A stretch of 64,000 bases of DNA from a virus. The notes under the pieces were generated by a model. That model searched no databases and was not told where the DNA came from. It saw only the letters and a program-made list of their open reading frames with translations. Positions 43,410 to 52,129 of the stretch are shown here, piece after piece. Position 1 is the stretch's first letter; every line of letters begins with the position of its first letter. Location of the stretch: positions 1 through 64,000 of IMG/VR virus record IMGVR_UViG_3300028829_007756; one strand, given 5' to 3'. Position numbers and translations under genes: made by a program.

Positions 43410-44636
43410 ATGAAATATTTTTTACTTAGCTCTGCATTGTCTCTTTCAGCGATAGCTGCTTATTTTAGCATAATTGGTTTGTCTACTATTTTTCCAGGTT
43501 CAATAGTTTCTATTGTGGTGATGGCTGTAGCATTAGAGGTTGCTAAAATAGTTGTCGCTGTCTGGGCTCACCAAAATTGGAAAAAGATATCAATCTTAAC
43601 TAGGGCTTATTTGTCTTTTTCGGTCTTTATTCTTATGGCAATAACGAGTGCAGGAATCTTTGGTTTCTTAAGTAAATCTCACATTGAACATTCTTCAAGT
43701 GTTTCTTTTGCAGAGCAAAACATAAAAGAAATAGATAGAAAAATATTACTAGAAGAAGAGTCTATAGATCGTCAAAAATCTTTTATAATAGAAAAAAAGT
43801 CAGTACAAAAATTTTCAGAAGATAAAAATTCAAAAATTATAGAACAGCTTTCGGCAAATATTGAGTTGATATATTCTAGGTTAGATGAAGATATAAAAGA
43901 ATTAAATTCAAAAATTGATAAGCATCAGTCTAGATTAATTTTTATGGATGAGCAGCTTCAAGATCTAAGAAATCAAAAAACAGGCTTTTTCTCTAGTAAC
44001 TCAAAAAAAATAAAAGACTTAGAGGTTTCTCAGTTAGAGGAAAGAGAATACATTAGCTCTCAACTAAAAATTTTAAATGATTCTATTATTGAATTAAGGA
44101 GATCTTCAACTATCAAAGTTGACGATATTAATAACGAAATAAGATCTTTACAAAACTCAAAAATAGAAATCGATCAAACAGATCTTGATTTAATATCGAC
44201 GTATGAGTCTAAGATTAAAGATAGCCTGTCTAATATAGAAGTTTTAAATTTAGAAAAATTTAAATTAGAAAGTGACAACCTCAAAATAGAGAACGAACTT
44301 GGTCCAGTTAAATATATAGCTGAATTAATTAAAGACTTTGGTGGGCCAAATTTAAATACTGCTGGATCTATAAGGCTTGTTATAATCTTTATAGTTTGTG
44401 TTTTTGACCCTTTAGCTATTGTAATGGTTATATGTGCTTCTAATTCTTTTAAAAAGAAAAATAAAACCAAAGAGGTTGAGGTGAAAAAAGAAAGCCTTGA
44501 AGAAGAAATGTTAAGGCTTGTGCCTGAGACAGCAAAGGAACCTAAAGCCACAGAGAAACCTAAAGCCACAGAGAAACCTGATGATTTTATTGAGAAAAAC
44601 GGCTTTATATACAAAGTCCCTAAAAATAAAAAATAA
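43410..44636 (+). CDS. Membrane protein with long coiled coil
   Basis: Three membrane helices occupy about residues 3-95 (for example IVSIVVMAVALEVAKIVVAVWA). A coiled coil of about 190 residues follows, rich in E, K, I and L. A further membrane helix (RLVIIFIVCVFDPLAIVMVI) comes near residue 320. The cytoplasmic tail contains a duplicated PKATEK unit and ends in FIYKVPKNKK. Such a protein might act in the host envelope or span the virion tail, for example as a lysis-timing or membrane-injection factor. No family is recognised. Confidence 0.6.
   Translation: MKYFLLSSALSLSAIAAYFSIIGLSTIFPGSIVSIVVMAVALEVAKIVVAVWAHQNWKKISILTRAYLSFSVFILMAITSAGIFGFLSKSHIEHSSSVSFAEQNIKEIDRKILLEEESIDRQKSFIIEKKSVQKFSEDKNSKIIEQLSANIELIYSRLDEDIKELNSKIDKHQSRLIFMDEQLQDLRNQKTGFFSSNSKKIKDLEVSQLEEREYISSQLKILNDSIIELRRSSTIKVDDINNEIRSLQNSKIEIDQTDLDLISTYESKIKDSLSNIEVLNLEKFKLESDNLKIENELGPVKYIAELIKDFGGPNLNTAGSIRLVIIFIVCVFDPLAIVMVICASNSFKKKNKTKEVEVKKESLEEEMLRLVPETAKEPKATEKPKATEKPDDFIEKNGFIYKVPKNKK
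44541..44576 (+). repeat. Two perfect 18-bp tandem copies in the coding tail
   Basis: CCTAAAGCCACAGAGAAA is repeated twice without change (44541-44558 and 44559-44576), encoding PKATEK each time. It sits in the cytoplasmic tail of the coiled-coil membrane protein. Such repeats expand by slippage and may set the tail length. Confidence 0.9.
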
Positions 44637-44658
44637 AACTTGTTTTTTCGGCCTACCG

Positions 44659-44676
44659 ATGCATGCTATAATGCAT
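44659..44676 (+). promoter_or_regulatory. TATAAT box flanked by ATGCAT palindromes
   Basis: ATGCAT lies at 44659-44664 and again at 44671-44676, with TGCTATAAT (TGn extended -10) at 44664-44672 between. The start codon of the PHP-like gene (44675) falls inside the downstream copy, so a transcript from this box would begin within the gene. It may be a regulator-binding site or a chance symmetrical sequence. Confidence 0.3.
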
Positions 44677-45415
44677 GATACCTTTATTTAAGTCTGATTT
44701 TTCAATAGGCAAAAGTATACTTAGGTTAGATAAAAGATCTTTCGAGGAGGAGTCTGATTCAAATATATTTAAAATTTTATCAGATAGTAAAGAGAAAAAC
44801 CTTGTTTTAGTAGAGGATACTATGATAGGCTTTTTGGAAGCTTATAATAATTCATTAGAACTTGGTTTTAATTTAATATTTGGAGTGAATATTCTTTGTA
44901 ATTCTTCGATTAACCCTCAAGAAAAAGATAAATATATAATTTTTGCGAGAAATGAGCATGGATGTAAAATTTTAAATAAAATATATAGCTTTATACATTC
45001 AGAGAGGAATGGCTCTATAGATTTACCTGATTTAAAAAAGTTCTGGACTGAAGATTTAGTTTTATATGTGCCTTTTTATGATTCGTTTATCTATAATAAC
45101 TTCATGTATTTTTCTGAAAGTGCTCCAGATTTAAGCTTCTTTAATCCTTGTTTTTTTATACAAGATAACGGTTTACCTTTTGATTTAATGTTAAAAGAGA
45201 TGGTGGAAAATTATATAAATTTTAATAATTACAAATCTATTTTGAGCAAAAGTATTTATTATAATAAAAAAAATGATTTTTCGGCATATCAAGTTTATAA
45301 ATGTTTATGCTCTAGAAATTTCTCTCAAAATTCATCTTTAGAAAAGCCCAACCTAGATCATTGTTCTAGCGATGAATTCTCTTATGAAAGTTATTTGCAG
45401 TATGAAAGCTCTTAA
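44675..45415 (+). CDS. Degenerate PHP domain of DNA polymerase III alpha, separate gene
   Basis: Residues 1-110 follow the DnaE PHP domain: PLFKSDFSIGKSIL corresponds to the HxHSxYS start, and the LVEDTMIGFLEAYNNSLELG segment to the TDHGNLFGAVEFYxxAKxAG segment. FGVNILC corresponds to the following G-x-E strand and KYIIFARNEHGCKILNKI to LLAKNxxGYKNLxKL. The metal-binding histidines (HxH and TDH) are replaced (FKS, EDT), so phosphatase or nuclease activity is probably lost. The polymerase core is encoded separately at 47144. The gene probably provides a structural subunit of that polymerase. Confidence 0.75.
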   Translation: MIPLFKSDFSIGKSILRLDKRSFEEESDSNIFKILSDSKEKNLVLVEDTMIGFLEAYNNSLELGFNLIFGVNILCNSSINPQEKDKYIIFARNEHGCKILNKIYSFIHSERNGSIDLPDLKKFWTEDLVLYVPFYDSFIYNNFMYFSESAPDLSFFNPCFFIQDNGLPFDLMLKEMVENYINFNNYKSILSKSIYYNKKNDFSAYQVYKCLCSRNFSQNSSLEKPNLDHCSSDEFSYESYLQYESS

Positions 45416-46361
45416 ATATTCAGATATTTGTTTAATACCAAATTACAGTGAAGTACACAGCAGGGTTGACTGTGATGCTTCTGTAAATCTTTTTGGAAAA
45501 AAATTTCTATTACCGATTATTCCTGCGAATATGAAATCCGTAATAGATATGCGTACATGTGAGTGGATGAGCTCACATGGCTTTTTCTACATTATGCATC
45601 GCTTTGATCGTGATTTAGCTGAAGATGTTGCCAATGCTCAAGAGTGGGATAACATTTCATTTAGTGTCGGAGTTAAGATGCAAGATAAGATGGCTATTCA
45701 AAAAATCAGCAAGAGAGGCCATCGAGTTGATTACTTAACTATCGATATTGCTCACGGTTATTGCCAGCGAATGAAGTCAACTATTGAATGTATAAAAAAA
45801 CATCTCCCAGATACAAAAATTATTGCTGGGAATGTTGCTACTTCTGATGCGGTAAGGCAATTATCTAATTGGGGAGCTGACATTGTAAAAGTTGGAATTG
45901 GTCAAGGCTCTCCATGTACCACTAAAGATAAGACGGGATTCACTATGCCTATGTTCACTTGCGTTCAACAATGCTCTCAAATTTCCTCGAATCACATAGA
46001 TAGTGTTCCAATCATTGCTGATGGTGGTATTCGCTGTAATGGTGATGTAGCTAAAGCTTTAGTTGCTGGAGCTACCATGGCAATGGCTGGCAGCTTGTTT
46101 GCTGCTTGCACCGATAGTCCTGCTTCAGTTATTACTATTAACGGTCTTGAGCATAAAGCTTATTTTGGCTCTGCTAGTATTGAAAACAAAGGACACAACA
46201 ACAATGTAGAGGGTAAATTAAATCAAATACCAAACAGTGGAATGACTTATGGTGAAAAATTAAACGAAATCACCCAAGACCTCCAGAGTTCTATTAGTTA
46301 TGCTGGTGGTCAAACACTATCTTGCTTGGCTCCACGTGAAGTTAAATATTATGAAGTATGA
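45402..46361 (+). CDS. guaC: GMP reductase
   Basis: IIPANMKSVIDMRTCEWM and FYIMHRFDRD are GuaC signatures. KVGIGQGSPCTTKDKTGF holds the catalytic C172, IIADGGIRCNGDVAKAL is the phosphate-binding loop, and DLQSSISYAGG is the family C-terminal motif that separates GMP reductases from IMP dehydrogenases. No CBS domains are present. The enzyme reduces GMP to IMP, so it would redirect guanine nucleotides to adenine pools. ATG 45402 is preferred over the longer frame at 45372. It overlaps the PHP-like gene by 14 bases. Confidence 0.93.
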   Translation: MKALKYSDICLIPNYSEVHSRVDCDASVNLFGKKFLLPIIPANMKSVIDMRTCEWMSSHGFFYIMHRFDRDLAEDVANAQEWDNISFSVGVKMQDKMAIQKISKRGHRVDYLTIDIAHGYCQRMKSTIECIKKHLPDTKIIAGNVATSDAVRQLSNWGADIVKVGIGQGSPCTTKDKTGFTMPMFTCVQQCSQISSNHIDSVPIIADGGIRCNGDVAKALVAGATMAMAGSLFAACTDSPASVITINGLEHKAYFGSASIENKGHNNNVEGKLNQIPNSGMTYGEKLNEITQDLQSSISYAGGQTLSCLAPREVKYYEV

Positions 46362-46528
46362 ATAAGAAAAAATTAAAATTAATTAAAAGTATAATCTCCT
46401 ATGATGAGTCTATAGAAGAGCATAAGAGAGCACTTAGGGTGATTAAGAAGGCTTACGATAAAACCCCATCTAATCTAAAGTCTCAATTCATAGCAGAAGT
46501 TAAGGAAACTTTTAAAATCGATGAATGA
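46358..46528 (+). CDS. Small helical basic protein, 56 aa
   Basis: ATG 46358 to TGA 46528 encodes a protein starting MNKKKLKLIKSIISYDESIE, helical and Lys-rich. Its start overlaps the guaC stop (ATGA) and its end overlaps the exonuclease start by 8 bases, which strongly supports translation. It could be a small polymerase accessory protein, similar in size to the theta subunit, but no homology is evident. Confidence 0.65.
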   Translation: MNKKKLKLIKSIISYDESIEEHKRALRVIKKAYDKTPSNLKSQFIAEVKETFKIDE

Positions 46529-47162
46529 AAATTTACTTAGATTCAAAAAAGATCAAAAATTTCTTGTCTTTGATTATGAAACTTGCAACTTAAACTTAAG
46601 TAGTTTTGAAAATAAACCTTGGCAAATTGGTTTCATTTTGTTAAAAGGGTCGAATGTAATAAATAAATATAATTTACTTATTGGTTGGGATGATTTAAAT
46701 ATTTCTTCAGATGCTGCGAGAATAACTAATTTTTCCAAATCAAAATATGAAAAAGAAAAAAAGGATGCTTCTTATTGTTTAGATCTTTTCGATAAATATC
46801 TTTATGACGAAAGTTATCTTGTAGTGGGTCACAACATTCTCGGTTTTGACATTTTCATGCATAATATACATCGGAAACTTTGCGGTAAACCTACGGATTA
46901 TTCTTATATTGATAGGGCCATTGATACTAACTGCCTAGCCCGTGCTGTCAAGAATGACATTCATTACAATGATTCAATTAATTTAATATCCTGGCAATAC
47001 AAATTGCTTAATTACAGAAAAAGAGGTGTTAAAACTAATTTAAAACAATTATGTAAGGATTATTCTATTGATTTTGATGACTCAATGTTGCATGATGCTC
47101 TTTATGATGTCGAAAAAACTTCAGAAGTTCTACAAAAAATGTTATGGCAGCTAGAAATATAG
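46521..47162 (+). CDS. DEDDh 3'-5' exonuclease, DnaQ epsilon-like
   Basis: FLVFDYETCNLNL has the ExoI D18 and E20. VVGHNILGFDIFMHN is ExoII with its Asp, and LHDALYDVEKTSEVL is ExoIII with the His and Asp of the DEDDh class. It probably proofreads for the C-family polymerase encoded immediately downstream, whose start codon lies inside this gene (19-base overlap). Confidence 0.9.
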   Translation: MNENLLRFKKDQKFLVFDYETCNLNLSSFENKPWQIGFILLKGSNVINKYNLLIGWDDLNISSDAARITNFSKSKYEKEKKDASYCLDLFDKYLYDESYLVVGHNILGFDIFMHNIHRKLCGKPTDYSYIDRAIDTNCLARAVKNDIHYNDSINLISWQYKLLNYRKRGVKTNLKQLCKDYSIDFDDSMLHDALYDVEKTSEVLQKMLWQLEI

Positions 47163-49711
47163 ATCTTAATTTCCTTAATCAATTTTCTTCTTACGAAGGT
47201 TGCATACCTCCAGGGGTTAGACTTCCAGAGATTAAAATTGAATCAAAATATTATAAGAAACTAAATTTAAAAAATACAATATCTAATTTTGATTTCCTTA
47301 AAAATATTTGTGAAGAATCTTTGTTAAAAAAGTCTATTCAAAAAAATAAACTATCACAATACCAAGAAAGACTTGATTACGAGCTTAATACATTAAATGA
47401 TTTAGGTTTCGTAGATTATATTTTGCTGAATTGGGATATAATTAATTTTTGTTACGAAAATAATATCCCTACTGGTCCAGGCAGGGGTTCTGCCGCAGGA
47501 AGTCTAATTTTATATTTAATAGGGGTGACAAAGGTTGATCCTATTAAATATGATTTGTTTTTCGAGAGGTTTGTTTCGAAAAGTAGAGCTAGAAAGATAG
47601 AAAAAGATGGAGTAGTATATTTAGATGGAAGCCTTCTCGCTGATATTGATAATGATATAGCTTATGAGCATAGGCAATCAGTAATATCTTATATAGAAAA
47701 AAAATACCCATCAAGAACTGCAAAAATCCTTACCCTTAATACTCTTAGTGGTAAATTATGTATTAAAGAATGTTCTAAAATAGTAGCTCAAGTATCAGAG
47801 CAGGATGCAAATTTCTTAAGTGACACTATACCAAAGCAATATGGAAATGTCGCTAAACTTTCAGATGCATATAATGAAAGTGAAAAATTCAAAAGTTTTT
47901 GTGATAAAAATCCAAAAGTTTATGATATTTCCCTAAAACTAGAAGGTCTAAAGAAAAACACGGGCATTCATCCTTCTGGAATCGCCATTTGCTTTGAGGA
48001 GATATCAAACATATGTCCAGTTCAAAAATCTAACGATGGCTCCTTGGTTACTGGGTATGACATGAATTGGGTTTCAGAACTAATGGTTAAGTTTGATATA
48101 CTCGGTTTAAGAACTTTGTCTGCTATTTATTCTTCTTGCGAAAGACTTGGTATTGACCCTTCAGAAATAGATCTTGACTCTAAATATATTTATGAAAATC
48201 TAGATGACTTAAGAACTCCTCATGGCCTATTTCAAATCGAGGCTAGTGCTAATTATATGGTTTGCAAAAAAATTAGACCTACTAGTTTAGAACAGTTGAG
48301 TGCTGTTATAGCCATTGCTAGGCCTGGAGCTATGGACTTCGCAGATTCATATAAAAATTATAGAGAATCTGGAGATCATCAAAGTGTTGATGAGTTTTTT
48401 GATGATGTCCTGTCTTATACTGGTGGCATACCTCTTTACCAAGAGCAATTAATGAAGATGGCAGTAAAAGTAGGCTTTAGTTTAGAAGAATCTGAACAAC
48501 TAAGAAGGATTGTTGGCAAAAAGAAGGTTAAAGAAATGCCGAAGTGGAAAAAGAAAATAGAAAAAAAAGTTAAATCAAATAAACTTTCCGAAAAAGTTGG
48601 AGATGTTTTATGGAAAGTTGCAGAGGATAGTGCTAACTATTCTTTCAATAAGAGTCATTCTATTTCATATTCAATACTAGCAGCTTGGACGATATATCTA
48701 AAGTTCAAATATCCAAAAGAATTTTTTCTTAGTCTACTTAGGATGACTAAATATGAACCTTCTCCGCAAGACGAGATTAATAAAGTTTCTCAAGAGTTAC
48801 CCCATTTCGGAATAAAACTATTAGCTCCAGACTTAGCTGTATCTGAAATGGATTTTAGTACAGAAGGCGATGATATAAGATTTGGTCTTAATAGTATAAA
48901 AGGAATTAGCGAAAAATCTTTAGAGAGATTAAAAGAGTTTAGAAGCTCTTCTAAGCCGAATAAGTACGACACTTTTCTTGCTGCAAAAGAGTCTGGCCTA
49001 AATATAGGAGTTCTTTCTGCATTGATCCAAGCTGGAGCCTTATCATCTTTTAAAACTAATCGACCACGGCTAGTTCTAGAGGCTCAAGTTTTTAATTTAC
49101 TTACAGATAGAGAGAAAAGAATATTTATAAATTCCGCAAAGAAATATAATTATGATATCCTCAACTCTATTCATGATGCGGTACAGAATAAACTAGTAGG
49201 AGACGATAACAAACCAATTATGAAGGATAGTAGGTTTGAAACTTTAAAATCTAAATATCGCTCATATAAATCTATATACGAAAAAAATAAAAAGTATGAA
49301 GATTTTGCGAATTGGTTTTTTGAAAAAACTTTATTAGGTTTTAGTTACAGTAAGAATCTTTCAGATTGTTTCGGTCTTAATAGAAACTTTAAAAACTCCT
49401 TATTTTTTAATTCTTGTGAGCTTGGAGACAAAGGTAAATACATAGGTGTGGTTGAAGATGTCATATCCAGAAAGAGCAAGAAAAATAATCAATATGTAAA
49501 AATGACTATAGGGGATGAATACGGAAGATACGAAGCTCTTCTTTTAGACGGAAGGGAAAAATCTCTAACTAAGTTTTTGTCTAAAAATCAGACTCCAGAA
49601 AAAAATAATATAATTATATTGCTTGGCTCAAAAGGGGAAGATATATTATTTGTCAATGAAGCATCTATTATTGATGAAAAAATTTATATGAAACTTTCTG
49701 ATATAAAATAA
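47144..49711 (+). CDS. dnaE: DNA polymerase III alpha core, lacking PHP domain
   Basis: The C-family palm motifs are complete. GPGRGSAAGSLILYL, then DPIKYDLFFERFVS, LLADIDNDIAYEHR near residue 167 with the catalytic DxD, and MVKFDILGLRTLSAIY with the third Asp. TGIHPSGIAICFEE and YSFNKSHSISYSILAAW are standard. The C-terminus has an OB-fold nucleic-acid domain (GKYIGVVEDVISRKSKK). The normal N-terminal PHP domain is missing and lies in a separate gene at 44675. At 855 residues it is correspondingly shorter than DnaE (about 1,160). Confidence 0.95.
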   Translation: MAARNIDLNFLNQFSSYEGCIPPGVRLPEIKIESKYYKKLNLKNTISNFDFLKNICEESLLKKSIQKNKLSQYQERLDYELNTLNDLGFVDYILLNWDIINFCYENNIPTGPGRGSAAGSLILYLIGVTKVDPIKYDLFFERFVSKSRARKIEKDGVVYLDGSLLADIDNDIAYEHRQSVISYIEKKYPSRTAKILTLNTLSGKLCIKECSKIVAQVSEQDANFLSDTIPKQYGNVAKLSDAYNESEKFKSFCDKNPKVYDISLKLEGLKKNTGIHPSGIAICFEEISNICPVQKSNDGSLVTGYDMNWVSELMVKFDILGLRTLSAIYSSCERLGIDPSEIDLDSKYIYENLDDLRTPHGLFQIEASANYMVCKKIRPTSLEQLSAVIAIARPGAMDFADSYKNYRESGDHQSVDEFFDDVLSYTGGIPLYQEQLMKMAVKVGFSLEESEQLRRIVGKKKVKEMPKWKKKIEKKVKSNKLSEKVGDVLWKVAEDSANYSFNKSHSISYSILAAWTIYLKFKYPKEFFLSLLRMTKYEPSPQDEINKVSQELPHFGIKLLAPDLAVSEMDFSTEGDDIRFGLNSIKGISEKSLERLKEFRSSSKPNKYDTFLAAKESGLNIGVLSALIQAGALSSFKTNRPRLVLEAQVFNLLTDREKRIFINSAKKYNYDILNSIHDAVQNKLVGDDNKPIMKDSRFETLKSKYRSYKSIYEKNKKYEDFANWFFEKTLLGFSYSKNLSDCFGLNRNFKNSLFFNSCELGDKGKYIGVVEDVISRKSKKNNQYVKMTIGDEYGRYEALLLDGREKSLTKFLSKNQTPEKNNIIILLGSKGEDILFVNEASIIDEKIYMKLSDIK

Positions 49712-52129
49712 ATGGAAAAATATAATCTAACTCCTAGGGTTCAAAAAATAATATCTACAGCTAAAGAGACTTCAATTAATCTAAGATGCGAGTCTATAGA
49801 TTTAGATCATTTACTCTTTGCTATATTAGACAGCGGCCAATCTACAATAGTTAATTTCTTTGAAGATCTTAATGTGTCTATTGATGATTTTAAAACTTTT
49901 GTTTTCAACAATATTGAGAACGACTTTTTTTCAACTGATAAAGGGGAATGTCCACAGCCAGATTACTCGCAAGATTTTAAAAAAATATTTAAAGATTCAA
50001 AATCTTTATCTTCTAGCTTTAAACATTCATATATAGGCGTTGAGCACGTTTTTTACACCTTAATGGTTCATCCTAACTCTCCTCTAAATGAATTTTTTGA
50101 AACATTCAAAGTAAGTCCAAAAAAATCTAGCGAAAAACTTAAAAACTTTTTTAAAACTGGAGAGTGGGACAGATCTGGTAAAAGAAAGAATCTAGAGCCT
50201 CAAGTTAAAAGACAAAAATCTCCTGTCCCTCAGGATCCAAACAATGCGTCATCCTTGGATTTGTTTGCTAAAAATTACAATATATTAGCTCTCAAGGGTC
50301 AGTTTGATAAAGTCATTTGCAAAGAAGATCAGTTAAATAAAATTTCTGAAATTTTATGTAGAAGAAACAAAAACAATCCGATTTTAGTTGGGCCTCCTGG
50401 AACTGGGAAGACTACCTTGGTTGAAGGTTTAGCTCAGTCCATAGTTAATGGCACATGTACCAGCTTTTTGTCGAATAAAATTATTTATGAACTTGATCTA
50501 GCTGGAATGATAGCTGGAACTAAATACAGAGGTCAGTTTGAAGAAAGGCTTAAAAATTTACTTAAAGAAATATCTGGATCTAAAAATATAATTTTATTTA
50601 TAGATGAGATTCATACTATTATAGGGGCTGGTTCGGCAGAAGGCAGTCTTGATGCTGCAAATATATTAAAACCAGCCTTAGCTAGGAATAAAATAAAATG
50701 CATCGGAGCTACAACTCCAAAAGAGTTCAAAAAATTCATCAATAAAGATGCTGCATTAGAGCGAAGGTTTGAAGAGGTTGATGTAGTTCAGCCAAGTGTT
50801 AAAGAGACTTATGAAATACTAAATGGTATTTGTCCTCAATATGAAAAATTTCACCACGTTGTTTACAGAAAAAACGCTTTAAAGTTAGCTGTTGATCTTT
50901 CTGTTAGGTACATTACGGACAGGCAACTTCCTGATAAAGCTATTGATGTTATTGATCAAGCTGGGTCTAAGGTAAAAATGAGAAATTTTCACAAACCAAA
51001 CAAAGCTTTTGATTTAGAAAAAAAAATAGAAAAACTTATGTCCTCCGATGGCCCTAACACCAGCAGTAAACTTCAAGATAAACTTATAGATGAGTATAAA
51101 AGAGTTCTAGACAGCTGGAGCTCTAATTATGAAAAAAAGAAATTCTTCGTAACAAAAGAGGATGTTTATGATGTTATTTCCTCTAGGACAGGGATTCCAG
51201 TCGGAGCTTTAACTGAGAAAGAGTCTGAAGTCTTATTAAATTTAAATAAATCTTTAAACTCTGTCGTTTTTGGTCAGCCTGAGGCTTGCAAGCTAATATC
51301 GGACTGTATTCTTAGATCTAAAAGTGGGTTAAATGACCAAAATAAACCGATTGGCTCTTTTCTTCTTTTGGGCAGGACTGGTGTTGGTAAAACTTTTGTG
51401 GCAAAAACTTTAGCTCAACATGTTTTTGGCAGTGATGACAACCTTATTCACATCGACATGTCTGAGTATTCCGAAAAGATAAATATATCTAGGCTTATAG
51501 GCTCTTCGCCTGGTTATGTTGGTTATGAAGATGGGGGGCAATTAACAGATAGGATAAAAGCTAAGCCTTATTCTGTTTTATTGTTTGATGAGATCGAAAA
51601 GGCTCACCCAGAAGTTCTAAATATTTTACTACAACTCCTTGAAGAAGGCAGGCTTACTGATAATTTTGGAAGGGTTTCTGATTTTTCTAATTGCATCGTT
51701 ATTCTAACTGGAAATATTGGAGCGGATTTACTTAAGACCACAACAACTCTGGGCTTTGGTCAGAATAATTCAAATGACATTTTAAAATCAGATGTAAGAA
51801 AACAGGCTGAAAAAACATTAACGCCAGAGTTAATAAATAGATTAGATGAAATTGTAGTTTTCAATCCTTTTGACATTGACGATATAAAGTCCTTCTTTGA
51901 CAAAGAAATAAAGGACCTCAAACTAAAATTAAAGAAAGAATATTCAATTATTTTAGACATTGATCAAGAAACCCTTGATTATTTTGCAGAATTAGCTTAT
52001 AATAAAAAACTAGGGGCTAGACCAGTCAAAAGAATTATACAAAAAAATATTGAAAATGCAGCTTCTAAGTGGATTATAAACAAGAAAAAAGGAACCCTTA
52101 AAATAACAAAAGATAATATTAATGACTGA
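49712..52129 (+). CDS. ClpC/ClpA-like AAA+ unfoldase
   Basis: The Clp N-domain repeats span about residues 1-150 (LTPRVQKIISTAKE, SIDLDHLLFAIL). NBD1 has GPPGTGKTTLVEGLA near 227 and LFIDEIHTIIGAG near 300. A short coiled M-region follows (about 430-475), too short for ClpB. NBD2 has GRTGVGKTFVAKTLA near 553 and LLFDEIEKAHPEV near 623. A TTTLGFGQNN segment near residue 679 places an LGF tripeptide at the ClpP-docking loop position. It starts directly after dnaE. It could deliver proteins to host ClpP. Confidence 0.93.
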   Translation: MEKYNLTPRVQKIISTAKETSINLRCESIDLDHLLFAILDSGQSTIVNFFEDLNVSIDDFKTFVFNNIENDFFSTDKGECPQPDYSQDFKKIFKDSKSLSSSFKHSYIGVEHVFYTLMVHPNSPLNEFFETFKVSPKKSSEKLKNFFKTGEWDRSGKRKNLEPQVKRQKSPVPQDPNNASSLDLFAKNYNILALKGQFDKVICKEDQLNKISEILCRRNKNNPILVGPPGTGKTTLVEGLAQSIVNGTCTSFLSNKIIYELDLAGMIAGTKYRGQFEERLKNLLKEISGSKNIILFIDEIHTIIGAGSAEGSLDAANILKPALARNKIKCIGATTPKEFKKFINKDAALERRFEEVDVVQPSVKETYEILNGICPQYEKFHHVVYRKNALKLAVDLSVRYITDRQLPDKAIDVIDQAGSKVKMRNFHKPNKAFDLEKKIEKLMSSDGPNTSSKLQDKLIDEYKRVLDSWSSNYEKKKFFVTKEDVYDVISSRTGIPVGALTEKESEVLLNLNKSLNSVVFGQPEACKLISDCILRSKSGLNDQNKPIGSFLLLGRTGVGKTFVAKTLAQHVFGSDDNLIHIDMSEYSEKINISRLIGSSPGYVGYEDGGQLTDRIKAKPYSVLLFDEIEKAHPEVLNILLQLLEEGRLTDNFGRVSDFSNCIVILTGNIGADLLKTTTTLGFGQNNSNDILKSDVRKQAEKTLTPELINRLDEIVVFNPFDIDDIKSFFDKEIKDLKLKLKKEYSIILDIDQETLDYFAELAYNKKLGARPVKRIIQKNIENAASKWIINKKKGTLKITKDNIND

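Noticed and set aside
44174-44614. 146-residue reverse-strand frame opposite the coiled-coil protein
   Set aside because: It arises from the repetitive Lys/Glu codons of the real gene; no start signal and no family resemblance.
45402-46361. IMP dehydrogenase as an alternative for the guaC call
   Set aside because: No CBS domains, length of 319 residues and the DLQSSISYAGG motif fit GMP reductase better.
49712-52129. ClpB disaggregase as an alternative
   Set aside because: The long ClpB coiled-coil M-domain is missing and an LGF tripeptide lies at the ClpP-loop position.
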